From CALBPI01 sp039821605 (GTDB taxonomy: Bacteria > Pseudomonadota > Gammaproteobacteria > Steroidobacterales > Woeseiaceae): 64,000 nucleotides of DNA. How positions within the stretch are numbered: position 1 is the first letter of the stretch; every line of letters starts with the position of its first letter. The stretch covers positions 124,001 through 188,000 of the forward strand of contig JBCBNV010000002.1 of NCBI GenBank assembly GCA_039821605.1. The letters run 5' to 3'. Shown here piece after piece: positions 17,595 to 26,972 of the stretch. The position numbers and the translations under genes are program-made. The notes beneath the pieces were generated by a model that did no database searches, was not told the origin of the DNA, and worked only from the letters and a program-made list of their open reading frames with translations.

Positions 17595-18428
17595 ATGAAC
17601 ACAAGCGCGTTTCGCAGAACCACCTCGACGGCCCTGGCGGTCGCCGCACTGGCCACATTCTCGGGCTGCGCGTCGATGGTTTCCGACGCCGATCTCAATG
17701 CGCAGGGCCGCGCCACCTTCGAAAAGATGCGCGCCGAGGTGCCTCTGGTTCGCGACCGTCCGACCATCGATTTCGTCTCCTGCGTGGCCGACGCCATTGT
17801 CACGCAGCTCGACGGTGAGGCCGCGACCTACGAGTGGGAGCTCGCGATTTTCGACCAGCAGCCCGTCAACGCCTTTGTGCTGCCGGGCGGCAAGATCAGT
17901 GTCTACAAGGGGCTCCTGGCCATCACCAAGAACGACGCGCAGCTCGCGGCCGTGATGGGCCACGAGGTCGCGCACGTGACAGAACGCCATCCCGCGGAAC
18001 GCATGGCGCGTACCAAGGCGACGCAGGTCGGCGTCGGTGTGCTGTCGGGCATCGTGGGCGGCACGCCCATCGCCGCGCAAAGCGCGTCGACGGCACTGCA
18101 GATCGGTGCGCAGCTCGGATTGCTGCTGCCCTTCAACCGCGGTCAGGAAAACGAAGCCGATAGCGTCGGTCTCTTGTACATGGCACGCGCGGGCTTCGAT
18201 CCGCGCGAGAGCATCAAGCTCTGGCAGAACATGCAGAACAGCAAGGACAACGAGCCGCCCGAGTTCATGTCGACGCACCCGTCGAGTGACACGCGTATCG
18301 ACCGGCTCGTTGACATGTTGCCGGCGGCGTTGCTCGAGTACAACAAGGCGCGATCTAACGGCCTGCGACCCAACTGCCCGCGGCCTTCGTACCTCGATCC
18401 GCCGAAAAAGCCTGCCGGCAAGACCTAG
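17595..18428 (+). CDS. M48-family metallopeptidase lipoprotein
   Basis: Protein of 277 residues. The signal peptide ends in a lipobox, TFSGC, with Cys at about 25. The zinc motif is HEVAH (about 123-127), and a third ligand is expected in the NEADSVGL segment. HPSSDTRIDRL near the C-terminus is typical of the BepA/LoiP type of periplasmic M48 proteases, which help quality control of outer-membrane proteins; unlike BepA no TPR tail is present. It is 16 bases after sohB, suggesting a small envelope-proteolysis operon. The next gene begins at the base after its stop. Confidence 0.92.
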   Translation: MNTSAFRRTTSTALAVAALATFSGCASMVSDADLNAQGRATFEKMRAEVPLVRDRPTIDFVSCVADAIVTQLDGEAATYEWELAIFDQQPVNAFVLPGGKISVYKGLLAITKNDAQLAAVMGHEVAHVTERHPAERMARTKATQVGVGVLSGIVGGTPIAAQSASTALQIGAQLGLLLPFNRGQENEADSVGLLYMARAGFDPRESIKLWQNMQNSKDNEPPEFMSTHPSSDTRIDRLVDMLPAALLEYNKARSNGLRPNCPRPSYLDPPKKPAGKT

Positions 18429-19445
18429 TTGCCCGCGCTGATCACGGCCAGCCGGCGCGGGTTGGAATGCGCCGCCGGCGGTTTTTGCATCGACCCGATG
18501 CGACCGTCAGATCTGGCGCTCATCACACACGCGCACGCTGATCACGCACGTCGCGGGGCCGCGCGCTACATCGCAGCGCGAGACAGCGTTCCCATCCTGC
18601 GCCAGCGGCTTGGCGAAGATCAGCACATCGACGCCGTCGACTACGGCGAGCCGATTCGACTGGGCGCTACCACCGTCAGTTTCCACTCGGCCGGTCACGT
18701 GCTGGGCTCGGCGCAGATCCGCATCGAACGCGACGGTGAGTTGTGGGTCGCGAGCGGCGACTTTAAACGCGACAACGACCCAACCTGTGCGCCGTTCGAG
18801 GTCGTGCCTTGCGACGTCTTCATTACCGAGGCGACGTTCGCCTTGCCCGTGTACCGCTGGCCGCCGGCTGGCGAGGTGGCACGTGAGATCCTCGAATGGT
18901 GGCAAGCCAACCAGCGCGCGGGCCGGCCCAGCGTGTTGTTCAGCTATGCGTTCGGCAAGGCGCAACGCGTGCTTGCCGAACTCGCACCGCTCACAAACCA
19001 GCCCGCCTACGTACACGGTGCCGTGCAGACCATTACCGAACTCTACCGCGACGCGGGTGTCACGATGCTCGAGACGATTCCGGTCGACGGTCGTGAGCGC
19101 CGCGACTATGCGGGCGAGCTCGTGATCGCGCCGCCCGGTGCGGCCGGGTCGCGCTGGATGCGCCGATTCAAGGGCGCGCAGACGGGGTTTTGTTCGGGCT
19201 GGATGCGCGTGCGCGGCAACCGGCGCCGGCGCGGTTTCGATCGGGGGTTCGTCTTGTCGGACCACGCGGACTGGCCGTCGTTGCTCGCAACCATCGAGGA
19301 GGTGGGTGCCAAGCGCGTGCTGACGACACACGGTCACAGCGACACGCTCGTACGCCTGCTTCGTGAGCGCGGCGTGGACGCTGCGGAACTCGATCTCCGA
19401 CCGCTCGAAGGCGACGAGGACGTAGCCGATGCAGCGGTTCACTGA
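18429..19445 (+). CDS. Ligase-associated DNA exonuclease (metallo-beta-lactamase fold)
   Basis: Protein of 338 residues read from a TTG immediately after the preceding stop; GGFCIDPMRP near the N-terminus is conserved in this family, so the start must lie upstream of it. The metal motif is THAHADHARRG. Further ligands lie in HSAGHVLGSAQI and SGDFKRD, and LSDHADWPSL is the late MBL/beta-CASP motif. It belongs to the Artemis-like exonucleases found with ATP-dependent ligases. It overlaps the ligase gene by 17 bases and forms the first member of a four-gene repair cassette. Confidence 0.9.
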   Translation: MPALITASRRGLECAAGGFCIDPMRPSDLALITHAHADHARRGAARYIAARDSVPILRQRLGEDQHIDAVDYGEPIRLGATTVSFHSAGHVLGSAQIRIERDGELWVASGDFKRDNDPTCAPFEVVPCDVFITEATFALPVYRWPPAGEVAREILEWWQANQRAGRPSVLFSYAFGKAQRVLAELAPLTNQPAYVHGAVQTITELYRDAGVTMLETIPVDGRERRDYAGELVIAPPGAAGSRWMRRFKGAQTGFCSGWMRVRGNRRRRGFDRGFVLSDHADWPSLLATIEEVGAKRVLTTHGHSDTLVRLLRERGVDAAELDLRPLEGDEDVADAAVH

Positions 19446-21048
19446 GCTCTACCGCACGCTCGATCAAACCACTTCGACCAACGCCAAGGTGGCGGCCATG
19501 GTTGAGTACTTCGCGGCGGCGCCAGGCGCAGACCAGGCCTGGGCCGTGTATTTTCTCTCGGGGCGTCGCCTGCGCCGTCTCGTGGGAGCGAGTCTGCTGC
19601 GACAGTGGCTTGCCGAAAGCTCCGAGCTGCCGGAGTGGCTCGTCGAGCAGACCTATGCGAGCGTTGGCGACCTTGCCGAGACTATTGCGCTGTTGCTCGC
19701 GGACCGCGTCGCGCCGGACCCGTTCGCCGCGCGCGGGCTCGCCGATTTCGTCGAGGGCGACCTGCTCGCACTGCGCGGGCTTGCCGATGACGCTGCGCGT
19801 CGCGCGCGCGTGACGGGCTGGTGGCAGACGCTGCCCTATGACGCCTGCTATCTCGTGAACAAGCTCATGACGGGCGCACTGCGCGTTGGTGTGTCGCAGA
19901 CGCTCGTGGCGACGGCGCTGGCCCAGGTCTCGGGCCTGCCGCGCCCCGTGATCCTGCACCGGCTCATGGGCGAGTGGACGCCCGATGCCGCATTCGCCGA
20001 GGCGCTGCTCGCCGAGGACGACGGCACGGCCGTGCTGTCGCGTCCCTACCCGTATTGCCTGGCCAGCCCCATCGAGCGCCAGCCCGGTGAGCTGTCCGTT
20101 GCCGAGGTTGCCGAGCAGCTGGGTGACGTGGCCTGCTGGCAGGCCGAGTGGAAGTGGGATGGCATTCGCGGCCAGCTCATCCGGCGCGAGGGTCAGACGT
20201 TTCTCTGGTCCCGGGGCGAAGAGCTCATCACGGGCCAGTTCCCGGAGATTGCCGCGGCCGCCGAGGCGCTGCCCGACGGCACGGTGCTCGACGGCGAGGT
20301 ACTGGCCTGGCGGAACGATGCGCCCATGCCGTTCTCGGCGCTGCAGCGGCGCATCGGACGCAAGAAGCCGGGTGCCAAGACGCTTGCCGACTATCCCGTC
20401 ATTCTGCGGTGCTACGACCTGCTTGAAGTCGATGGCGTCGACCTGCGCGAGCAGTCGTTGGCGTCACGTCGGGCGACACTCGAGTCGCTGGCAGCCGGTT
20501 TTTCCGATCGCCTGCACCTGTCGGAGGTGCTTGCGGCGCCGAGCTGGTCGGCACTGGCCGAGCAGCGCCAGGCCTCGCGCGAGCGTGCGGTTGAAGGGCT
20601 CATGCTCAAACATCGCGCCAGCCGCTACGGCACAGGCCGGCAACGCGGGCTCTGGTGGAAGTGGAAGATCGAGCCGCACACCGTCGACGCCGTAATGCTC
20701 TACGCGCAACCCGGTCACGGCCGTCGCGCCAACCTCTACACCGACTACACGTTTGCGGTTTGGGACGGCGAGTTGCTCGTGCCCATCGCCAAGGCCTACT
20801 CGGGCCTCGACAACAAGGAAATCGACGAGCTCGATCGCTGGATTCGGCGCAATACGCGCGAGCGCTTCGGGCCCGTGCGTTCCGTCGAGCCGGTGCAGGT
20901 ATTCGAGCTGGCCTTCGAGGCCATCGCGCGGTCGACACGCCACAAGTCCGGCATTGCCGTGCGCTTTCCGCGCATCCGGCGCTGGCGCAAGGAGCTGGCG
21001 CCCGCGGAGGCCGATACGCTTGCGAGTCTCGAGGCGCTGCTGCCATGA
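19429..21048 (+). CDS. ATP-dependent DNA ligase (ligase-associated cassette)
   Basis: Protein of 539 residues. The N-terminal DNA-binding domain (about 1-210) is followed by the nucleotidyltransferase domain with motif I KWDGIR, the adenylated Lys being about residue 242. Downstream motifs include LDGEVLAW, EGLMLKHRASRYG and WWKWKIEP. An OB-fold domain ends the chain. The layout fits LigB/Lig C1-like bacterial ATP-dependent ligases that travel with an exonuclease, helicase and phosphoesterase. NAD-dependent LigA, presumably elsewhere, would do replication, so this enzyme is a repair ligase by inference. Confidence 0.95.
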   Translation: MQRFTELYRTLDQTTSTNAKVAAMVEYFAAAPGADQAWAVYFLSGRRLRRLVGASLLRQWLAESSELPEWLVEQTYASVGDLAETIALLLADRVAPDPFAARGLADFVEGDLLALRGLADDAARRARVTGWWQTLPYDACYLVNKLMTGALRVGVSQTLVATALAQVSGLPRPVILHRLMGEWTPDAAFAEALLAEDDGTAVLSRPYPYCLASPIERQPGELSVAEVAEQLGDVACWQAEWKWDGIRGQLIRREGQTFLWSRGEELITGQFPEIAAAAEALPDGTVLDGEVLAWRNDAPMPFSALQRRIGRKKPGAKTLADYPVILRCYDLLEVDGVDLREQSLASRRATLESLAAGFSDRLHLSEVLAAPSWSALAEQRQASRERAVEGLMLKHRASRYGTGRQRGLWWKWKIEPHTVDAVMLYAQPGHGRRANLYTDYTFAVWDGELLVPIAKAYSGLDNKEIDELDRWIRRNTRERFGPVRSVEPVQVFELAFEAIARSTRHKSGIAVRFPRIRRWRKELAPAEADTLASLEALLP

Positions 21049-23489
21049 GCGGTGCACGCGATCGCGTCGAACGCTGGTTCGCGTCAAGGGGCTGGCAGGT
21101 CTTCGACTTCCAGCGCGAGGCCTGGGACGCCTACGCCAATGGCCGCTCCGGCCTGATTCACTCGCCGACGGGTAGTGGCAAGACGTTGGCCGCCTGGCTG
21201 GGCCCGCTTATGGCTTCCGGCGACGAGGACGGCGGCTTGCGCGTGCTCTGGATCACGCCGCTGCGCGCATTGGCCAACGACACCACACGCAGCCTCAGCG
21301 AGGCGGCGGCCGCATTGGAGAGCCCCTGGCGTGTGGAGATGCGCACGGGCGATACCGCCCAGTCACAAAAGCAACGTCAACGAACAAAACCGCCCGAGGC
21401 GCTGGTCACCACTCCCGAAAGCCTGTCGGTGCTGCTGAGTTACGCCGATGGCGGCAAGCTGTTCCGAAACCTCGAGGCCGTCGTCGTTGATGAGTGGCAT
21501 GAGCTCATGGGTAACAAGCGGGGCGTGCAGCTCGAGCTCTGCCTCGCGCGGCTCACAGCCTTGCGCCCGGGTGTGCCCGTATGGGGATTGTCGGCCACGC
21601 TCGCCAATCTCGACGAGGCGCGCGACGTGTTGTGCTGGGGGCGAGACGCACCCGCGCTTGTGCAGGGCGCACTGCCCAAGAAGACCAGCATCGAGGCGCT
21701 CTACCCGGAGACGCTCGAGCGCTTCCCCTGGGCGGGCCGGCTGGGCATCGGTCTTGTCGATGCCGTCGTTGCTCAGCTTGAGCGCGCCAACACGACGCTC
21801 GTATTCACCAACACGCGCTCGCAAGCCGAGCTTTGGTTCGAAGCACTCATGAAGGCGCGCCCCGACTGGGTCGGCACGCTCGCGCTGCACCACGGCAGCA
21901 TCGACCGCAAATTGCGTCGGCGCATCGAGCAGGGTATCGCCGACGGTCACTTGCGCGCCGTCGTCTGCACGTCGTCGCTGGATCTGGGCGTGGACTTCGC
22001 GCCCGTCGACCAGGTGCTGCAGGTGGGCAGTCCAAAGGGTGTGGCACGGCTCATGCAGCGCGCAGGTCGCAGTGGCCACCAGCCCGGTGCCGTGTCGGCT
22101 GTGTGTTGCGTGCCGACCTATGCGCTCGAGCTCGTCGAAATCGTCGCCGCGCGCGACGCCTGGCGACAGCGCGACATCGAGGCGCGCTGGCCGCTGCGCC
22201 GCTCGCTCGACGTGCTCGTGCAGCACCTCGTGACCATCGCACTGGGCGGTGGCTTCGAACCCGGGGCTATGCTCGACGAGGTGCGCCAGACGCATGCCTT
22301 TGCCGAGATCACGGAGACCGAGTGGGGCTGGTGTCTCGACTTCATCACCCGAGGCGGGCAGGCCTTGTCGGGCTACCCGCAGTTTCGCCGCGTCGAATCA
22401 GTCGATGGCGTCATGCGCATGACCGACCGTCGGCTCTCGCGCCAACACCGCATGAGTATCGGCACCATCTCGAGTGACACGGCGATGCGCGTCAAATGGC
22501 TGTCGGGCGGTTCGCTGGGCACGATCGAGGAGGGCTTCATCTCACGGCTCGACAAGGGCGACCGCTTCCTGTTCGCCGGGCGCCTCGTCGAGCTCGTGCA
22601 GGTGCGCGACATGACGGCCTACGTGCGCCGCGCCAAGGGCAGCCGCAAGGCCGTGCCGCGCTGGCAGGGTGGGCGCATGCCGTTGTCGACGGCGCTCGCA
22701 GACAGCATGCTGGCCGTGCTTGCGCGCTTTGCGGCGGGTGATCGTGACGACCCCGAGCTTGGCATCGTGGCGCCGTTGCTCGAGCACCAGGGCGCAGTCT
22801 CGCGCCTGCCGGCACCGGGACTGCTGCTCGTCGAGCGCTGTCGAACCCGCGAAGGGGTCAGCCTGTTCTTCTACCCGTTCGCCGGGCGGCTCGTGCACGA
22901 GGGTATGGCGACGCTCGTGGCCTGGCGCATCAGTCGCGAGCGCCCGATCACGTTCACACTGTCCGTCAACGACTACGGCTTCGAGCTGCTCACGCAGCAA
23001 GACATCGACATCGACAAGGAGTCCGTGCAGCGCTGGCTGGCGACCGACGGCCTCGTCGACCACCTGTATGCGAGCGCCAACCTGAGCGAAGCTGCCAAGC
23101 GGCAGTTTCGCGACATCGCGCGCATCGCGGGGCTCGTGTTTCAGGGCTACCCGGGCAGCGGCAAATCGACGCGCCAGATCCAGGCCTCGAGCGGTCTCAT
23201 TTTCGATGTACTCGAGCGCTACGACGGCGACAACCTGCTGCTCGACCAGGCGCGCCGCGAAGTGCTTGAGGCGCAGCTCGAGTCGCAACGCATGCGCGCC
23301 GCCCTCGAGCGGCTTGCGAGCTGCGAGGTGGCGCTTATTCACACTGAGGCGCTGTCGCCGTTCGCGTTCCCGCTTTGGGCCGAGCGGCTGCAGAGCCAGA
23401 TCATGTCGTCAGAGACCTGGCGGGCGCGTGTCGAACGCATGGCCGCGCGCCTCAATGCCGGCGCCGAACGCGGGCGGCGCGCCTCGTGA
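21045..23489 (+). CDS. Ligase-associated DEXH-box helicase (Lhr core type)
   Basis: Protein of 814 residues starting at the ATG overlapping the ligase stop by four bases; the longer upstream frame is a shadow. Motif I is SPTGSGKTLAAW, motif II is DEWHELMGNKRG, motif III is LSATLAN and motif VI is MQRAGRSGHQPG. The C-terminal part has the Lhr winged-helix and DUF1998-less core (GTISSDTAMRVKWLSGGSLG, then FLFAGRLVELV). Lhr-core helicases translocate 3' to 5' on single-stranded DNA. Its position between ligase and phosphoesterase identifies the cassette. Confidence 0.95.
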   Translation: MSGARDRVERWFASRGWQVFDFQREAWDAYANGRSGLIHSPTGSGKTLAAWLGPLMASGDEDGGLRVLWITPLRALANDTTRSLSEAAAALESPWRVEMRTGDTAQSQKQRQRTKPPEALVTTPESLSVLLSYADGGKLFRNLEAVVVDEWHELMGNKRGVQLELCLARLTALRPGVPVWGLSATLANLDEARDVLCWGRDAPALVQGALPKKTSIEALYPETLERFPWAGRLGIGLVDAVVAQLERANTTLVFTNTRSQAELWFEALMKARPDWVGTLALHHGSIDRKLRRRIEQGIADGHLRAVVCTSSLDLGVDFAPVDQVLQVGSPKGVARLMQRAGRSGHQPGAVSAVCCVPTYALELVEIVAARDAWRQRDIEARWPLRRSLDVLVQHLVTIALGGGFEPGAMLDEVRQTHAFAEITETEWGWCLDFITRGGQALSGYPQFRRVESVDGVMRMTDRRLSRQHRMSIGTISSDTAMRVKWLSGGSLGTIEEGFISRLDKGDRFLFAGRLVELVQVRDMTAYVRRAKGSRKAVPRWQGGRMPLSTALADSMLAVLARFAAGDRDDPELGIVAPLLEHQGAVSRLPAPGLLLVERCRTREGVSLFFYPFAGRLVHEGMATLVAWRISRERPITFTLSVNDYGFELLTQQDIDIDKESVQRWLATDGLVDHLYASANLSEAAKRQFRDIARIAGLVFQGYPGSGKSTRQIQASSGLIFDVLERYDGDNLLLDQARREVLEAQLESQRMRAALERLASCEVALIHTEALSPFAFPLWAERLQSQIMSSETWRARVERMAARLNAGAERGRRAS

Positions 23490-24175
23490 GCGCGGGCATG
23501 CAGGAAGACAGTGGCGCTGTCGACGTTGACGTTGCGGGCGAGACGCTCTTGCTGCTGCCCGAGCGCGCCGCGGCCTGGCCCGCGATGCGGACAATGATCG
23601 TTGCCGACTGGCATCTCGGCAAGGCCGCCGTTTTCGGCAGCCGTGGCCTGGCCATTCCCGACGGCGATACCACGCGCGATTTCGAAACGCTGGGCCGGCT
23701 CATCGCGCGACACGCGCCGGAGCGGTTGCTTGTGCTTGGCGATCTCATGCACGCACCGCCGCGGCCGGGCGACGACTGGCCGCAGCAACTCGCGGCCTGG
23801 TTGGCCGGGTTCCCGGGTCTGGAATTCAGCGTCGTTGCGGGTAATCATGACCGTGTACCCGCAAGCGCGTTGCCGGCCGGCCTTGATGCACGCATCCGCT
23901 GGTACGACGACCACCTCGACGAAGGCCCGTTTCGGTTTGCGCACGAGCCCGAGGCCGCCGACGGTCGCTACGTACTCGCGGGCCACCTGCACCCGACGCG
24001 CCGGCTCGTCATGGGCGCCGATCGCGTGCGTGCGCCGGCATTCTGGTTCCGCGATCACTGGGCCGTGCTGCCGGCCTATGGTGGTTTCACGGGTGGCATG
24101 AACATCAAGCCCGAGCGCGGCGATCGCGTCTTCGTGACCGGGCCAGACGCGGTTGTGGAGGTGACGGGCGCATGA
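23486..24175 (+). CDS. pdeM: Ligase-associated metallophosphoesterase
   Basis: Protein of 229 residues from a GTG overlapping the helicase stop (an ATG at 23498 is the alternative). Calcineurin-like metal motifs are all present: DWHLGKA, GDLMHAP, GNHDR and GHLHPTRR. This is the fourth member of the ligase, exonuclease, helicase and phosphoesterase set described in Pseudomonas and relatives. The family includes phosphodiesterases. It is coupled to the following methyltransferase through an ATGA overlap. Confidence 0.9.
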   Translation: MSAGMQEDSGAVDVDVAGETLLLLPERAAAWPAMRTMIVADWHLGKAAVFGSRGLAIPDGDTTRDFETLGRLIARHAPERLLVLGDLMHAPPRPGDDWPQQLAAWLAGFPGLEFSVVAGNHDRVPASALPAGLDARIRWYDDHLDEGPFRFAHEPEAADGRYVLAGHLHPTRRLVMGADRVRAPAFWFRDHWAVLPAYGGFTGGMNIKPERGDRVFVTGPDAVVEVTGA

Positions 24176-24921
24176 GCTTCAAGGATCATTTTTCTGGCCA
24201 CGCCGCAGACTATGCGCGGTTCCGGCCGTCGTATCCGCCGTCGCTGTTTGCCTGGCTTGCGCGCCAGGCGCCCGCGCGCCGACTCGCCGTCGATTGCGGC
24301 ACGGGCAACGGCCAGGCCGCCAACGCGCTGGCCACGCACTTTGACCGGGTCGTCGCGAGCGACGCCAGTGCGCCGCAGGTGGCGCAAGCGCGGGGACCCG
24401 CCAACGTCTGCTACGAGGTTGCGCCTGCCGAAGCCGACGTTGTCGAGGCTGGTACCGCGGATCTCGTGACTGTGGCGCAGGCCTTGCACTGGTTTGATGT
24501 GGACGCGTTCTATGCGACGGCGGCGCGTGCATTGGCGCCCGGTGGTTTGTTGGCCGTCTGGACTTATGAGCTCATGACCGTGAGTGCCGACGTTGATGCG
24601 GCCGTGCTCGGGTTCTACCGCGGCGCCATCGACGGCTACTGGCCGCCCGAGCGCGACCATGTCGAAGACGGCTACCGCGACATTGTTCCGCCCTGGCCCC
24701 GCCTGGCGACGCCGCGCTTCGAAGTGCGCGCCAACTGGCGCGCCGGTGACGCGCTGGGCTATCTCGCGAGCTGGTCGGCCGTGCGCCGCTACCGGCGTGC
24801 AACGGGCCACGACCCCGTGGCGGCGCTCGCCGACACGCTGCGCGCCGCCTGGGGGCCGCAGCGGCGCAGCGTGCGCTGGCCGCTTGTCCTGCACGCCTTC
24901 CGCAGGCCTTCAACCCCCTGA
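24172..24921 (+). CDS. Class I SAM-dependent methyltransferase
   Basis: Protein of 249 residues. It starts FKDHFSGHAADYARFRPSYP, then the SAM-binding motif I VDCGTGNGQAANAL (about 41-54), then VTVAQALHWFD, a pattern seen in small-molecule methyltransferases related to yeast trans-aconitate methyltransferase. The four-base overlap with the phosphoesterase suggests one transcript with the repair cassette. Whether it has any repair role is unknown; this gene is not a standard part of the cassette. Confidence 0.85.
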   Translation: MSFKDHFSGHAADYARFRPSYPPSLFAWLARQAPARRLAVDCGTGNGQAANALATHFDRVVASDASAPQVAQARGPANVCYEVAPAEADVVEAGTADLVTVAQALHWFDVDAFYATAARALAPGGLLAVWTYELMTVSADVDAAVLGFYRGAIDGYWPPERDHVEDGYRDIVPPWPRLATPRFEVRANWRAGDALGYLASWSAVRRYRRATGHDPVAALADTLRAAWGPQRRSVRWPLVLHAFRRPSTP

Positions 24922-24924
24922 TTT

Positions 24925-24933
24925 TGCTAGACT
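24925..24933 (+). promoter_or_regulatory. Possible extended -10 promoter very close to the desaturase start
   Basis: TGCTAGACT has the extended -10 form TGnTAnnnT and ends six bases before the ATG at 24940. If used, transcription would begin at or next to the start codon, giving a leaderless message. No good -35 box is seen. A similar GGGCTAGACTCGG occurs at 922-934 before the gene at 963. Confidence 0.3.
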
Positions 24934-24939
24934 CGACCC

Positions 24940-25854
24940 ATGGCACGAGTTCCGAGAATCCAGGGGCGGTCAGTGTTCGGCGAGACCGAGTGGCAGGCGT
25001 TGTCCGCGCGACAACCCTGGCGCGGCGTGCTGCTCGTGGCGCACGCGTGGCTTGTCATCGGCCTGGCAGCGGCACTGGCCATCGCCGTGCCCAACGTGCT
25101 GACCATCACGTTGGCGGTGCTCGTCATCGGGTCTCGCCAGCTGGGCCTCGCCATTCTCATGCACGATGCGGCGCACGGGATGCTGGCGACACGGACGCGC
25201 TGGAATGACCTGCTGGGCCAGTGGTTCTGCGCCGTGCCCACGGGTATCGATCTCGGTGAGTACCGCCAGTACCACCTGCGCCATCACGCCTACGCGCAAC
25301 AGGAAGAGGACCCCGACCTCGTGTTGTCGGCGCCGTTCCCGATTGCGCGGGCGAGTCTCGCGCGCAAGGTTCTGCGTGACCTCACGGGGCTGACATTCCT
25401 CAAGCTGCGTGTGCTGCCGTTCGTGCTGGCGCTGTTTGGCCGCTACCGCCTGCGCCGTTCGGATTACCTGCTCCTGGGATTCAACGTTGGCCTGGCACTC
25501 GTCGCCTGGTCGGCCGGACTGCTCTGGGCCTACGCGCTGCTTTGGCTGCTGCCCGCGGCCACCTGGAACATGCTCGTTACGCGCATTCGCAACATTGCGG
25601 AGCACGCCTGCATGACCAACGACCCCGACCCCTGGCGCGTGGCCCGAACCACGCACGCCAATTGGCTCGCGCGCGCGTTTGTTGCGCCTTACTACGTGAA
25701 CTACCACGCCGAGCACCACCTGTTCATGTCGGTGCCTTGCTACCGCCTGCCCGCCATTCACCGCGCGCTCGTCGCGTCGGGCGAGGCCGAGTCACATGCA
25801 CTCCCGGTTACGCGTGGTTACGCAGCCGTACTCCAGGAAGCCGGGAGCGCCTGA
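24940..25854 (+). CDS. Membrane fatty-acid desaturase / hydroxylase-type di-iron enzyme
   Basis: Protein of 304 residues with the three histidine boxes HDAAHG, HLRHHAYA and HAEHHLF, plus several hydrophobic segments (LLVAHAWLVIGLAAALAIAVP; YLLLGFNVGLALVAWSAGLLW). The box spacing fits bacterial membrane desaturases and related hydroxylases that use a di-iron centre and oxygen. The substrate (acyl chain or carotenoid) cannot be read. The stop overlaps the start of the L,D-transpeptidase (TGATG), so they are translationally coupled. Confidence 0.9.
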   Translation: MARVPRIQGRSVFGETEWQALSARQPWRGVLLVAHAWLVIGLAAALAIAVPNVLTITLAVLVIGSRQLGLAILMHDAAHGMLATRTRWNDLLGQWFCAVPTGIDLGEYRQYHLRHHAYAQQEEDPDLVLSAPFPIARASLARKVLRDLTGLTFLKLRVLPFVLALFGRYRLRRSDYLLLGFNVGLALVAWSAGLLWAYALLWLLPAATWNMLVTRIRNIAEHACMTNDPDPWRVARTTHANWLARAFVAPYYVNYHAEHHLFMSVPCYRLPAIHRALVASGEAESHALPVTRGYAAVLQEAGSA

Positions 25855-26972
25855 TGCGCGCAGCGCGCGTCCTGCACGGTGCCGCACTGGCTGGCGCACT
25901 TCTTGTTCTCACAGGTTGCAGCCTGCTGCAGCCGGGTTTTGGACCGGACACTTCCCGTGCCGATGCACCTCAGGTGCCGATCACTTTCGATGGCGCGCCG
26001 CAGACCGAGCACGTGTTCGAGATCACGGACGCTGCGCAAAGCGTCTACGGCGAGGTGCAGGTCATCGAGGCGCGCGACGCCGATACCTTCTCTGACATCG
26101 CGCGCAGCTACGGGCTGGGCTACGACGAACTCGTGCACGCCAATCCCGAGGTCGACCCCTGGCTGCCGGGCGCGGGCACGCGCATCGTGCTGCCCACGCG
26201 TTTCGTGCTGCCCGACGCACCGCGCGAGGGCATCGTGCTCAACATTGCGGCCAAGCGCCTGTTTGCGTTTCAAGCGGCTACCGAGACGGCGCCCGCCACG
26301 GTGACCAGCTACCCCATCGGTATCGGTCGCGTCGGCTGGGCAACGCCAATCGGTTCGAGCGAGGTCATCGCCAAGGCGACGGACCCGGCCTGGTATGTGC
26401 CCGCATCGGTGCGCGCCGAGCACCGGGCGCTCGGCGACCCGTTGCCCGCAATCGTGCCGCCAGGGCCCGACAACCCGTTGGGACGCCACGTACTCAAGCT
26501 CGACATGCCCGGCTATTTGCTGCACGGCACCAACCAGCCCTACGGCGTCGGCATGCGTGTGAGCCATGGTTGCGTGCGGCTCTACCCCGAGGACATCGAG
26601 GTCCTCTACGGCGTCACAGGTCTCGGCACACGCGTCACAATCGTCAACGAGCCCGTTTCGGTCGGCGTTCGCGATGGCGTGACCTACGTGGTTGTGCACC
26701 CGCAGCTCGAGGATGACGAACGCGCCTGGCAGGACCTGGCCGCAGCGGGACTGGCCGCCTTCGAGCAGCCCGACGTTGAGGTGACCGCGCTCGTGGCTGA
26801 CGGGGTGGCGCGCGCCATGGCCGTCCGCGATCCGCTGCAGCAGCGCTACGTGAGCAACGTCGCGGCGCCGCCCGCGGATGCGCCCGACCGTGAGACTGTG
26901 GCCAGGCTGCTCGATGAGCTCATGCAGGAAGATGCCGATGCGGACAGTGCCGAGCCCGAGGTCAGCAACTGA
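25854..26972 (+). CDS. L,D-transpeptidase lipoprotein (YkuD domain)
   Basis: Protein of 372 residues from the ATG inside the desaturase stop. The signal peptide ends in the lipobox VLTGC (Cys at about 22). Residues 70-118 resemble a LysM-like module (VIEARDADTFSDIARSYGLGYDELVHANP). The YkuD domain ends with HGTNQPYGVGMRVSHGCVRL, where Ser-His-Gly-Cys provides the catalytic cysteine. These enzymes make 3-3 peptidoglycan crosslinks or attach lipoproteins. The C-terminal 100 residues are acidic. The stop overlaps a further small ORF (TGATG). Confidence 0.93.
   Translation: MRAARVLHGAALAGALLVLTGCSLLQPGFGPDTSRADAPQVPITFDGAPQTEHVFEITDAAQSVYGEVQVIEARDADTFSDIARSYGLGYDELVHANPEVDPWLPGAGTRIVLPTRFVLPDAPREGIVLNIAAKRLFAFQAATETAPATVTSYPIGIGRVGWATPIGSSEVIAKATDPAWYVPASVRAEHRALGDPLPAIVPPGPDNPLGRHVLKLDMPGYLLHGTNQPYGVGMRVSHGCVRLYPEDIEVLYGVTGLGTRVTIVNEPVSVGVRDGVTYVVVHPQLEDDERAWQDLAAAGLAAFEQPDVEVTALVADGVARAMAVRDPLQQRYVSNVAAPPADAPDRETVARLLDELMQEDADADSAEPEVSN

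Noticed and set aside
20655..21044. N-terminal extension of the Lhr-type helicase
   Set aside because: The extra 130 codons overlap the ligase gene in another frame and hold no domain; the ATG coupled to the ligase stop is at 21045.
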